Shown: positions 19,082-29,400 of the stretch, one piece after another
How positions within the stretch are numbered: the first letter of the stretch is position 1
Layout: every line of letters begins with the position of its first letter
From: Candidatus Aenigmatarchaeota archaeon
Lineage (GTDB): Archaea > Aenigmatarchaeota > Aenigmatarchaeia > QMZS01
Direction of reading: 5' to 3'
NCBI GenBank assembly: GCA_030614705.1
Contig: JAUWTN010000003.1
Location: 1-38,669 of the forward strand
DNA length: 38,669 nucleotides
The notes under the pieces: generated by a model
What the model saw: the letters and a program-made list of their open reading frames with translations, nothing else
Told to the model about the DNA's origin: nothing
The model's database searches: none
Position numbers and translations under genes: made by a program

Positions 19082-20602
19082 TTACAAATTCTCAAATCTA
19101 TCAATAACTTTATTTCTCCCAATTGCATCAACCAACATTGCAATCCTTGGTCCTTGTTTTTTTCCAATTAAAACCTGATAAATTATCTGGAAAAATTCCT
19201 TCCCTTTTGGTTTTACAATTCCAAAAATCTGCTGTTGCAATTCTTCAGTTGAGCTTTCTTTTTTTAGAAGTTCTGCAATTTCTTTTAATCCTTCTCTTTG
19301 GTCTTCTGTTATTTCCACCTTATTAGCTACAAGTTTAATCTTGACATTTTCAGGTGCGTATTTTTCAACCCAATATTTTACTTTTTCTGACCTTTCAATT
19401 GCCAGTTCCAGATCAGTTTCATCCATTTCAATTCCCCTTTCTTTCATCATCTTTGAAATATAATTTTTTAGTTCTGTTGGGGGGACTACCTGTACCAATA
19501 ACACAAGTTCTGAAAAAGAAACTCTTTTTGGGCAGGTCTTATGCTCTTTAATTTTAATTAATTCATATTTTCTTTTTAAATCTTCGTCCATATCTTCCAG
19601 ACCAAAATAAATTCTTTCGCATTTGTCAAACTCATTGTAAATATTGTAGACATCCATATCAAATGGTATGAATATTGTTTTGTTTAGTCTCTGCGCATAA
19701 ATAAATCTTACAACTTCAGGTTCATAAATCCCAAGCAACTGCGAAACTGTTGCAATATTTCCCTTTGAACTTGACATCTTTTCTTTCTGTCCTTTTAGAT
19801 GAATAAATTCATACATTGGACCCACAGGCGGATTATAACCAAAAATTTCTTTTGAAATCAAAACTCCTGTGTCCCACGAACCTCCCTTTGATTTATGGTC
19901 TTTTCCCGAACTCTCAAAATCAACTCCGTAATAAGCCCATCTTGCAGGCCAGTCCACCCTCCATTTGATATTCACAACATTAGTAATTTCCCTAAAATCA
20001 ATTTCATTCTCATTTCCGCATGAACAAATGTAAGAAATCTTATAATCTCCAAGATATTTTATCTTTGTAAAATCTTTCCCGCATTTTTCGCAGTAAGCTC
20101 CTATTGGAACCCAGTCATCAGCCAGAGGTTCTTTCCTGAATTTATTAAGAAGCTCTTTTATTTTCTCTGTTTTTTCCAAAGCGATTTTTATATTTTCAGC
20201 GAAAATTCCTTTTTGATATAACTCTGCTGCGCGAAGATAAACAGGTTCTATATCCAATTGTTTCATTTCCTGAATTATTAAAGACTCAAAATGCTCTGCG
20301 TAAGATTTATGGCATCCCCAAGGGTCGGGTACTGCGCTCAGAGGCATTCCCAGATATTTCTCAAATTCTTCAGGTACTCCTTTTGGCACCTTCCTAAATC
20401 TATCAAAATCATCCCAAATATACAAAAACTTTGCCTGTTTTCCTAATTTCAAAATTGACTGATAAACAAAATATTGAGTCATTATTTCCCTCGCATTCCC
20501 TATATGAACCACTCCTGAAGGGGTAATACCGCTCTCTACAATATACACTTCTTTATTCCCTCTTTCTAATACCTGTTTCGCAAAATTATCCGCCCAGTGC
20601 AT
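19082..20602 (-). CDS. lysS: Class I lysyl-tRNA synthetase
   Basis: 'MHWADNFAKQVLERGNKEVYIVESGITPSGVVHIGNAREIMTQYFVYQ', 'YIWDDFDRFRKVP', 'KMSSSKGN' class I motifs; Zn-binding CEKC...CSC. Confidence 0.95.
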   Translation of the reverse strand: MHWADNFAKQVLERGNKEVYIVESGITPSGVVHIGNAREIMTQYFVYQSILKLGKQAKFLYIWDDFDRFRKVPKGVPEEFEKYLGMPLSAVPDPWGCHKSYAEHFESLIIQEMKQLDIEPVYLRAAELYQKGIFAENIKIALEKTEKIKELLNKFRKEPLADDWVPIGAYCEKCGKDFTKIKYLGDYKISYICSCGNENEIDFREITNVVNIKWRVDWPARWAYYGVDFESSGKDHKSKGGSWDTGVLISKEIFGYNPPVGPMYEFIHLKGQKEKMSSSKGNIATVSQLLGIYEPEVVRFIYAQRLNKTIFIPFDMDVYNIYNEFDKCERIYFGLEDMDEDLKRKYELIKIKEHKTCPKRVSFSELVLLVQVVPPTELKNYISKMMKERGIEMDETDLELAIERSEKVKYWVEKYAPENVKIKLVANKVEITEDQREGLKEIAELLKKESSTEELQQQIFGIVKPKGKEFFQIIYQVLIGKKQGPRIAMLVDAIGRNKVIDRFENL

Positions 20603-20624
20603 AATTAAATCAATATTTAATTTA

Positions 20625-21503
20625 TCAACACAGTTTATTTAACAGATTATTTCTTGTTCCTTTGTATATTTTCGAATCTGTAACCCAAATTGAAAGTGGA
20701 TATAATTTATTTAATAAATTAATTTTATATTTTTCACCTATCACCTCAGAAATTGAATCTAATTCAAATTTATATTTAGTTAATAACTTAACTAAATCCG
20801 GCTCACTAATACCTTTATCTCCATCAGATATATCATCCTTTATCTGAGCCACTATACCCAGCAAAGAAACCAATCTTCTGACATCTTCGGACTTATTTTC
20901 CATAAAATCCGGAAAAGTTTCAATTAAATCCACCAAGGTTAAATGCATATAACTGCCAACAAATTTTAAATTTTTTTCATAATCCCCGGGGTTATTATAT
21001 CCCCCACCACCATATCCTCCTTTAGACAAACCAATAAAATCAGTTATAAATTGTTCTTTATCCACAGGATAAACCTCTAAATCATCCCTAAATATCTCAG
21101 CAATTTTTAAAGAACCCTCCAAACCTTCAATATAAGGCAATTCGTCCCTAATATTTTTTTCATTATCAACATAAGATATAAAATCAACCAGGGAATCCAA
21201 CATCTCTTTTGTTAATTTTCTATCCAAACCCTTACCCGTTATATGACCGTCTATCACATTATCCAGAACCCTTATCATAAAAAGATAATCACCGCATAAA
21301 GACAGAACTTCTTTGATATAATCCTTACCGCCGCCTAAATTATAATAATATTTTCCCGCATAACCTTTCTCAAAAGCACAAGTATTTTTTAAACTTTTTT
21401 CCAAAAAAAGTCTTTCTTTATCAGGTAAATCTGAATTTTCAATAATTCCACTCATGTTTTTATAATTTCTGAGTGTGTTGTAATAATCACTTACACTAAC
21501 CAT
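20625..21503 (-). CDS. Possible divergent isoprenoid synthase-fold protein (292 aa)
   Basis: All-helical composition; 'MIRVLDNVIDGHI' (D-x3-D) and, ~140 aa later, 'GIVAQIKDDISDGDKG', similar in order and spacing to the two Asp-rich motifs of class I prenyltransferases. Confidence 0.45.
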   Translation of the reverse strand: MVSVSDYYNTLRNYKNMSGIIENSDLPDKERLFLEKSLKNTCAFEKGYAGKYYYNLGGGKDYIKEVLSLCGDYLFMIRVLDNVIDGHITGKGLDRKLTKEMLDSLVDFISYVDNEKNIRDELPYIEGLEGSLKIAEIFRDDLEVYPVDKEQFITDFIGLSKGGYGGGGYNNPGDYEKNLKFVGSYMHLTLVDLIETFPDFMENKSEDVRRLVSLLGIVAQIKDDISDGDKGISEPDLVKLLTKYKFELDSISEVIGEKYKINLLNKLYPLSIWVTDSKIYKGTRNNLLNKLC

Positions 21504-21573
21504 AATAATTATAATTCAGTAATAAATATATATTTAAAGATATTATCAAATTAATCCTTAATTATCTTATTAT

Positions 21574-21701
21574 GGGCCTGTAGCTCAATTGGATAGAGCG
21601 CTGGACTTCGGATCCAGGTGTTGGGGGTTCAAGTGAACCTTTCTTTTTAGAAAAACATTTTAACTTCATAAAAAAGGGTTTTGAAAATCCTCCCAGGCTC
21701 A
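21574..21701 (+). tRNA. tRNA-Arg (UCG) with a T-loop intron (59/60)
   Basis: Acceptor GGGCCTG (21574-21580)/CAGGCTC (21694-21700)+A73, D-arm GCTC/GAGC, anticodon stem CTGGA/TCCAG with loop CTTCGGA (TCG at 21608-21610), T-stem GGGGG (21623-21627)/CCTCC (21689-21693) interrupted within its loop. Confidence 0.92.
21634..21687 (+). other. tRNA-Arg T-loop intron (54 nt, between positions 59 and 60)
   Basis: BHB: outer T-stem GGGGG/CCTCC, central TTCA (21628-21631)/TGAA (21682-21685), 5' bulge AG|T, 3' bulge AA|T, inner GAACCTTT (21635-21642)/AAGGGTTT (21674-21681). Removal restores the T-loop TTCAAGT. Confidence 0.87.
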
Positions 21702-21766
21702 TTTTAAATTAATTAATCCTATTTCTACATTCCTAATCTCAATATTAGTAAGAAGTTATATTAATT

Positions 21767-23155
21767 ATGAAAAAATTTACATACTCAATACTTTTGATGT
21801 TAGTGGCTTTATCGGCCGTAATTGGTCTAAGCATCACAAATACCTATGTGTTAAAAAATAATCCTGAAAATTTGGAAGTAACAGTATACAACTCGAATCT
21901 TGGAGTAATCAAAGAATTAAGAACGCAATATTTAAACACTGGAACAAACCACCTTCTTTATGAAGGAGTTGCTTCAAAGATAGATCCAACCTCGGTAAAA
22001 ATCAAATCAATTAACGGAAACGTAGAAATACTAGAACAAAATTACCGGTATGACCTGATAAGTAAAGCTAAGATTTTGCAAAGATATATTGGAAAAAATA
22101 TAACTGCATACCAGACCTACGGAGACAAAAAAGAAATTGTTGAAGGGACTTTATTAAGTCATAGCAATAATCAACTAGTGTTAAAAACCCGGGAAGGAAT
22201 AAAATTATTTTCTTCTGATGACCTTGACCTACAGGAATTGCCTGAAGGATTAATAACAGTTCCAACTCTTGACTGGCAAATTTACACTGAAGAAGAAAAG
22301 ACGCATAATCTGGAAATGTCTTACATGACTTCCGGGATGAATTGGAAAGCTGACTATGTTGCAACAATGAACAAAGATGACACAAAACTGGATTTCAATG
22401 GCTGGGTGACTGTAACAAATAATGCAGGAACAACATTTAAAAACACTTCATTGAAACTAGTTGCAGGAGATGTGAATAGAGTATCCACTCCAGAAAGGTA
22501 TTCGGATGAAATATATTATAATGCTGAAAAATCCGGCGGTGGAAGCAGTTTTGAAGAAGAAAGTTTGTTTGAATATCATATGTATACACTCCAGAGAAGA
22601 ACAACCCTAAACAATAATGAACAAAAACAAATTTCTTTCTTGACTTCAGAAAATATTGATGTTGAAAAAGAATTCGTCTACGAAAACAACCGATGGTATG
22701 GAAGCAACAACAAAATAAATGTAATGCTTAACTTCGATAACACCAAAACCAATAATCTTGGTATGCCATTACCAAAAGGAACAATAAAGATTTTCAAAAA
22801 GGACAGCGAAGGAAAACTCCAATTTATAGGAGAAGATGGGATTGACCACACCCCAAAAGATGAAACCCTTAGACTGCTTGTAGGGCAGGCATTTGATATT
22901 GTGGGTGAAAGAACTCAAATGGATTATAACAAATTGCCTGGGTGGTATGAATACAAATGGAAAGTAACTCTAAAAAACCACAAAGACGAAAATATTGAAG
23001 TCACCGTTCTTGAGAATACCGGAGGGGATTGGGAAATTGTTAGTGAAAATTACCCGCACACCAAAGAATCAAATTACAAAGTGAAATGGAAAATTCCGGT
23101 AACAGCAAATTCCGAGTCCAATTTGGAATACACAATCAGATACAAACGTTGGTAA
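21767..23155 (+). CDS. DUF4139-like secreted protein
   Basis: Signal peptide; 'VTVYNSNLGVIKELRTQYLNTGTNHLLYEGVASKIDPTSVKI', 'MSYMTSGMNWKADYVATMN', 'GWVTVTNNAGTTFKNTSLKLVAGDVNRV' as in DUF4139 proteins. Confidence 0.82.
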   Translation: MKKFTYSILLMLVALSAVIGLSITNTYVLKNNPENLEVTVYNSNLGVIKELRTQYLNTGTNHLLYEGVASKIDPTSVKIKSINGNVEILEQNYRYDLISKAKILQRYIGKNITAYQTYGDKKEIVEGTLLSHSNNQLVLKTREGIKLFSSDDLDLQELPEGLITVPTLDWQIYTEEEKTHNLEMSYMTSGMNWKADYVATMNKDDTKLDFNGWVTVTNNAGTTFKNTSLKLVAGDVNRVSTPERYSDEIYYNAEKSGGGSSFEEESLFEYHMYTLQRRTTLNNNEQKQISFLTSENIDVEKEFVYENNRWYGSNNKINVMLNFDNTKTNNLGMPLPKGTIKIFKKDSEGKLQFIGEDGIDHTPKDETLRLLVGQAFDIVGERTQMDYNKLPGWYEYKWKVTLKNHKDENIEVTVLENTGGDWEIVSENYPHTKESNYKVKWKIPVTANSESNLEYTIRYKRW

Positions 23156-23249
23156 ATGTTTTTTTAATTTTTTGTATATTTTAAATTATAAAATATTTTT
23201 AGATGTCAAAAATTGAGAATATTATTTAAAAATAATTTTAGATATCCAA

Positions 23250-23873
23250 CTATAAATCAAAAACTCCAACCCACGCTTTTTTCAGGTTTTCATCCCCGAG
23301 GAAAAAAGGGTAATTCAAGTTTTCAAGTTCTCTCAATAAATTATCCAAACCCTGCACTCTTACAAGTTCAAGAAGGGATTTTATTTCACCTTCTTCTCCT
23401 ATCTTTTTGAAAATTAAATAATAGGAATAAAACTCAAGATACTCTTCTTTTGAAACATTCTCGGTTTTGTAAATCTTCTTTGAAATTTTCTCAAGGAAAA
23501 ACCTGTGCATATCCTGTTTAAACCCATATTTTACCGCTTTCAAATCAGCAAAAAAATTCTGCACAAATTCAACAAGTTTTGGGACTTCGAGTTTCTCCTT
23601 AATCTCCTGATTAACTTTTTCTTTTTCATCAATCAACATAAAAACAAACCTTGCGAAATGCCCGTTGAATAAGAATTTGTGTTCAAGAATTCGGTTTTCA
23701 GGATTAATAATAATCTCCATATCTTCGTTTGCTTCACCTCCAAGAAAATCTGTCTTATAACTGGAAGATATTTTTATGTGATTAAATCTAAGAGGATAAT
23801 CAACTTTTGAAAAAAGATTTTTCACAGAATCCCTTAATTGTTCGTTTTCTATATCCAAAAGTAGTTTAGTCAT
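23250..23873 (-). CDS. Hypothetical protein (207 aa)
   Basis: Intact ATG ORF with protein-like composition; no family recognised. Confidence 0.65.
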   Translation of the reverse strand: MTKLLLDIENEQLRDSVKNLFSKVDYPLRFNHIKISSSYKTDFLGGEANEDMEIIINPENRILEHKFLFNGHFARFVFMLIDEKEKVNQEIKEKLEVPKLVEFVQNFFADLKAVKYGFKQDMHRFFLEKISKKIYKTENVSKEEYLEFYSYYLIFKKIGEEGEIKSLLELVRVQGLDNLLRELENLNYPFFLGDENLKKAWVGVFDL

Positions 23874-23932
23874 AATTATATATAATTATAGTGGTTATAT
23901 AATCCTTTGAACGAGGTTTAAAAATAGAATAT

Positions 23933-24784
23933 TTAACTAATAATTCTCTTCATTCTGTTTGTAGTTTGTCTCAATATACCGGGCTTCTCTATATTCATCT
24001 CTGCCTGTGGATTAATTTCAACATTCAGCACTTCCAGTAAATCACCAAGATAATCAGAACTCAACAAATCGGGTCCTTCCTGTGATCCACCCTTGGGTGC
24101 TGAAACATTAAGTTCAATATGGTCCCTTTCATTGTATTTGTTTATCTTCAACCACAACCTAGACTTGTCTGTTTCATTGGATATTGTATATAATTGTATA
24201 TCTCCATATTTTCCTATTTCATCGATTAATTCTGACTCATTTCTAACAAATTTAAGAGGTGTATGGTGCGGTAAAATACACTTATCATCCCTCTCACCTA
24301 TATAAAATCCCTGTTCCTCTGCTTCATCACAATATTCCTCTAATTTATCTCTTTGATTTTTATCAGGTGCAACTGCATAAAAAAGCCTTCTTTTATCTTC
24401 TGGTATGCAGAAAAAAACACCAAATAAATCACTGGAAGGAATATATTTTGTATGATTGTAATAAGATAAATCTGTATTATCTGCAGGTCTTGTCTGAATG
24501 AATGCATAATCGCATAAATCTCCTTCAAGTTTTTTTAAATATCCCGGTAATTTAGAATAAATATCTAGGGTCTGCAGTTTTGAAGTCTCTATCTTCAATT
24601 TAAGCCTTAAATCAGAACTGTATTCTCGTTCAACATCTAAAAAATAAGGAGGTTCAATACTTAATTGTTCAAAATATATCTTATAAACATCTCCGGATTT
24701 AATATCACCAATCATTTTTTCAATAGAATGCACTAGACTTCCATCATATCCAATTTCTCCGGCTGAAATCATTTTATCCTTCAT
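23933..24784 (-). CDS. Hypothetical protein (283 aa)
   Basis: Intact ATG ORF, 18 nt downstream of 24803-25276; no family recognised. Confidence 0.65.
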   Translation of the reverse strand: MKDKMISAGEIGYDGSLVHSIEKMIGDIKSGDVYKIYFEQLSIEPPYFLDVEREYSSDLRLKLKIETSKLQTLDIYSKLPGYLKKLEGDLCDYAFIQTRPADNTDLSYYNHTKYIPSSDLFGVFFCIPEDKRRLFYAVAPDKNQRDKLEEYCDEAEEQGFYIGERDDKCILPHHTPLKFVRNESELIDEIGKYGDIQLYTISNETDKSRLWLKINKYNERDHIELNVSAPKGGSQEGPDLLSSDYLGDLLEVLNVEINPQAEMNIEKPGILRQTTNRMKRIIS

Positions 24785-24802
24785 ATTCTACCACCTTATA
24801 TT

Positions 24803-25276
24803 TTAATCTTTACCATATACTTCAACAGTTCCCATCTTCAAAATTTCTTTCATGCCTCTATATTTATTGGTTTCTAATAAAGAATCATCTAAACAATTAG
24901 AAATCCCTAAATACTTATATTCCAAAACCCTTGAACCCCCATCAGATATATAATATTCTCCTTCCCCCACTTTTCTGGTGATTTCTACTGCTCTGACCGG
25001 TTCATCGCACCAAATTTTAATAAGATATTCAGAGCCCTCTTTTCTTTCATAATTTATTTCTCCTAACAAATTATACAAAAACCAACCAGTAGTATCATCC
25101 GTTTTACATTTACCTCCAACATGAACCGCATCAACAAAATAACCGTCTTTACTGGTTTTCGCCTGTTCGTCCATTAACATCTTAGCAATAGATTTATCTA
25201 ATTTCTGCCTTTTAATAGCATCATACACAGCGTCCCTTATGACCTTATCAGGAATTTCAATCTTCATATTTAACAA
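24803..25276 (-). CDS. Hypothetical protein (157 aa; start may be ATG at 25267)
   Basis: Intact ORF; 'EYLIKIWCDEPVRAVEITRKVGEGEYYISDGGSRVLEY' faintly recalls DUF1828-like '(L/I)(T/S)D(D/G)G' elements but is not assigned. Confidence 0.6.
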   Translation of the reverse strand: MLNMKIEIPDKVIRDAVYDAIKRQKLDKSIAKMLMDEQAKTSKDGYFVDAVHVGGKCKTDDTTGWFLYNLLGEINYERKEGSEYLIKIWCDEPVRAVEITRKVGEGEYYISDGGSRVLEYKYLGISNCLDDSLLETNKYRGMKEILKMGTVEVYGKD

Positions 25277-25313
25277 TGATAAAAAAATTTAAATACTTGA
25301 TAGTGATTAAAAA

Positions 25314-25589
25314 TTAGATAATTCCCAACTTAACCCCAATATCTCCAGCAGAGAATTCAGAGTTTAATTTCAATATTGCTCTCTTTGCTCCTTTTCTTGT
25401 AATCAGGATATTTATTTTATCTAGTTTTACTTTGAATTCTTCTTCAAAAGTTTCCTTAACATCTTCTCTCCAGATGTCCAAGCCTTTTAACTGAAATACC
25501 AATTTATTTTCGTCTTCGATTAATCTTACTGCTTTCTCTGAGACAACCGGGTAATCAACTAAATCCCAAAAATTAATTTCTCCCGTCAT
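25314..25589 (-). CDS. rpl23: Ribosomal protein uL23
   Basis: 'YPVVSEKAVRLIEDENKLVFQLKG', 'VKLDKINILITRKGAKRAILKL' matches uL23; 4-nt overlap with uL4. Confidence 0.88.
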   Translation of the reverse strand: MTGEINFWDLVDYPVVSEKAVRLIEDENKLVFQLKGLDIWREDVKETFEEEFKVKLDKINILITRKGAKRAILKLNSEFSAGDIGVKLGII

Positions 25590-26383
25590 ATTAATTTATT
25601 TGCCTGTTCAACAGCGGATTTAGTCCATAAAGTAAGTCTTCCAGGTACAGTTCCAGGAGCAAGTTTCTCAACATTTAATTCACTAACAAGAGATACCTCA
25701 ACACCTTCTATATTTCTTGCTGCTTTTTGCAATTCGCATTTATCAGACACGACTATCAAAGCGGATTTCTTCTTTTTGTACTTTCTTCCTCGGGTCTTTC
25801 CTCTTCCGGCTCTGACTTTCTTTTCTTTTGCTCTTTCAAGTTCTTTTTCAAGACCTAATAGAGTTAAAGCAGAAAACACTTCTTTGGTTTTCTGTATACC
25901 TGAAAAATCATCTGAAATTATCAAAGGAACTTCCTTTAAACTTTCAATTTTATGGCCCCTCTTTAAAATTAATTCCTTATTTACTGAAGCTGAAATAGCT
26001 GAATAAAGAGCGAGTTTTTTCTCCTTTTTATTCATATCTCTTCCAAAATTCCTTTCTGCTTTCGGAGGATGGGCCTTTCTACCCTTTATTACCTGAGGTG
26101 CTTCTCTTGCTCTAAATAACATAGGTCCCTGACCATGAATTCTTGGTAATCTGGCCATTTCCCTTCCGGCCATTCTTGCATGAGTATAAGCTGTAGAACT
26201 GCCATGGTAATGCGCGCTTGTCCTTAACCCAGCAAGCTTATCAGCTCCATACTTCTGCCTTCTGTTCGCCTGTGAGATAACAACCGCTTTTTTTATTAAA
26301 TCTTCTCTTAAAGGGTAACTAAACACTTTGCCTAATTGTACCGTTCCCTGTTTTTCCCCTTTCATGGAGTATACTTCTACCAT
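25586..26383 (-). CDS. rpl4: Ribosomal protein uL4 (archaeal type)
   Basis: 'RRQKYGADKLAGLRTSAHYHGSSTAYTHARMAGREMARLPRIHGQGPMLFRAREAPQVIKGRKAHPPK' is the conserved archaeal/eukaryotic uL4 core. Confidence 0.93.
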   Translation of the reverse strand: MVEVYSMKGEKQGTVQLGKVFSYPLREDLIKKAVVISQANRRQKYGADKLAGLRTSAHYHGSSTAYTHARMAGREMARLPRIHGQGPMLFRAREAPQVIKGRKAHPPKAERNFGRDMNKKEKKLALYSAISASVNKELILKRGHKIESLKEVPLIISDDFSGIQKTKEVFSALTLLGLEKELERAKEKKVRAGRGKTRGRKYKKKKSALIVVSDKCELQKAARNIEGVEVSLVSELNVEKLAPGTVPGRLTLWTKSAVEQANKLI

Positions 26384-26467
26384 AACTTTCTTAAATAAAT
26401 TTTAAAATAACAGGTTCTATCAGAATTTATTGAATGGAGTTCTATTTGTATAAACCTAGAGATTATT

Positions 26468-29400
26468 ATGGGTAATCAATCTTTTAAAGGGTTTTCTCCT
26501 CATTTCATAAATTCTCAGTATTATCTTAAGATTTCTATCATTTTGATGTTTTTGGTAATCTCACTCACCAGTTCGGTAATTATCGCTGATCCCGCAGCAT
26601 ATCTCACAGAAACAATTAATGTTGAATTTGACCATAATGGAACTATAATAAACCAGGAAAACAGGGGTTTTATTGAAGTGGAACTATTTAATACAGAAGA
26701 TGTGCTGCAAAATGTAGAAATTAGTCTATCTAACACACTTGGAACAAATTTAATCAGTAGTGAAACCTATGCAACAGTTGCTGCATCCCCTTCAAGCGGG
26801 GACAAGACCCGATTATATATGGATACAGGCGAAGGTGATGGAACTATCCGTTATCTTTTTAATGATGCCACACTTATAAATATAAGCATTAACTATTGGA
26901 ATGAAGCTGGTGGGAGAGACCTCACCCCCGAAAATAACACAATTTATTTTGAAGTTTTCCTAAACGCAAGTGAACCTTTAAATAACATACAATTCAATTT
27001 GAATATAGCCCGAGATACTTTAATCACCAGCGATTCTATGAATATTTTAGCTGTAGATTCAGACTCAGGAATTGCTTCTTTAATAAACAGCGATTTCGAT
27101 AGTTTTAATGATATCATTCAATGGACCGGCAACCTGAACACAAATACAAGAATAAACTTTACAAGCAAAATAATACCTGATATAAATTATCCAATAAATC
27201 AACTGAGGATTGATATTGATTCGCATGAAAGCTCCCTCAATTATTCGCAACCAGTAACCTTCACGGGAATAACTTTATCAAATAGATTTGCAAGAGGTGC
27301 TGTAAGACAGGGTTTGCGTATAATGGCAGAAGAAAAAAACTGGACTATAATGGGTTTTATGAAAAATATAGCGAGTGGTATTGTGTATGATATTTATAAC
27401 TGGAATTTATATAAAGTACTTGACAATGGTTCACTTAATAGTACTTCAGTATTATCCAGCTCAACAGGAAAAACCCTTCTACCCGGAAATCTTACAACAA
27501 CCCCTGTTTTTGATTGCGTGGATAATTATACTTTATGCACAGGAATTTATGATACAGGCATAACCGCAAATACCTCAGAAAAACCAACAGCCTCAAATAT
27601 ATACTATGCAGCTTCATTTAACTGGAGCATTGAATGGGGTATTTCAGAGTACTTGGGAATTATTAATGAAAAAGTAAATCTGCCTGTTTTTTATCAGATG
27701 GAAGTCGGACTTGATAAAAGAATAAATCTTCTTTACAACGATGGAACCGGAAGGCTTCTCAGTATTGAAGATGAAATAAGACATCTCGGACATGCAACCT
27801 TGCAACTCGCAAACATAAGCATCAACATCACAGGTTTAACGGGATGGGAAAATTCAACTTTAGAAATTTTTTATGTAAACAACATAAATGAAACAAAAAT
27901 ATCTGACTATACCTGTATTAAAACTGGCGACACTCTTACAATAGATATCTCTTCAATCACTTCAGAAAAAATTCATGTAAATGAATTCATTCTTATTAAA
28001 TATAATCTCTCCAGAGGTTCTGAAAACTCAGACATAACCTACCCGTTTGGTCTGAACACAATAGTCACGACAAAAAGCGGCACACCTGTTAAAAAAAGTT
28101 TAACTGACAGCATCAATATACCTGGGATTCAACAAGATGAAGAGGATGACGAAGGTGGTAGTGGTGGAAGCAGCGGCGGGATGCCAGAAACAAAAGATTT
28201 TATAGACATTTTAAAAATAAAATCCACCAGCAAATTCATAACAACCTCGCTGATTAAAAATGAAATTTCATTTAAAATACTTGATACAGGCGCTAAAGGA
28301 ATACGAGACCCGCTATTTTTTATATACCTGCCTGAAAAATCAAATATATATTCAGACGAAGTAAATATTTTTCTGTTAAGAAATAACAAAAAAGAAAAGC
28401 TAAATGTTGAAATCAAAAAAACAAGCAACAAAACAATAGGCTCTGGAATTTACACTGAATACCTGGTTCAAAAAATAACAGGGTCAACGGAAACATTCAT
28501 ATTGTATAACCAAGACATTATAACTATTGATTACAGGGCATACATTCCTTTAGGCACCAGTGAAATAATAACCCGATTATACGGACACAACTATTACGAT
28601 GATGTATATATGTTTGAAGATGCAATTACAAAAATAAGAAGGGAATACTGGAACCTGCAAAATTTAGATATAAAAAAAAGTAAATTTGAACCCAATAAAA
28701 TATTTGTTGGAAAACCCGTGGAATGGATTAAAACCCTGGAAATTTATAACCCAAATGAAAGAACTGTAAAAGAAATGTACACCGCAAAAATTCTAAGTGA
28801 TAGATTAAACAGCAAAGTGAAAGAATCAAAAGACGGGAGCACCTATGAAATTCCCTTAGAAAATGAAAAAAAAGAAACCATTGATTTTCTAATTAATATA
28901 AAACCAAAGGAAAGAGTCACTTATTTTGTTTTCGCAACAACATCACCCATACTTGAAACAAAAAGAGAAATAAATATTCTGGAAATAACAAACAATTCAG
29001 TAAAACTAAATTTGAAAATCCTGATAAAAAATTTAGGTAAATATGATTATCAGGAAATTTATCTTAGACTGCCAATACAAAATATATTGGAATGTAACTT
29101 TAATTATTCAAATGTTAATGGTCAGACCGAGATAAAAATACCAAATATGAGTTCACTTGAAGAAAAAATGATAGAAATTACCTATGAAGAAAAACCGCCG
29201 GTTCTTAAAATATATCTTGATAAATCAGAATATCTTAACAAAGAAAATATGAACCTTACAATCATTGTTGTGCAGGCAGATAAAAAAGGGTATCTTGAAC
29301 TTGAGATAACAGGTCCCGGGAATAACCCCAACACCCTTTATGCTGATTTAATTCACCTTGACAAAACAAATAAAAAAATAAACCTTGAACTTCCTCTGGA

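Noticed and set aside
21633-21676. Alternative BHB in tRNA-Arg (TTCAA/TTGAA outer, GTG and AAG bulges, AACC/GGTT centre)
   Set aside because: It can be drawn, but the cuts it predicts leave a T-loop far longer than 7 nt. The TTCA/TGAA-centred BHB restores a canonical tRNA and is preferred.
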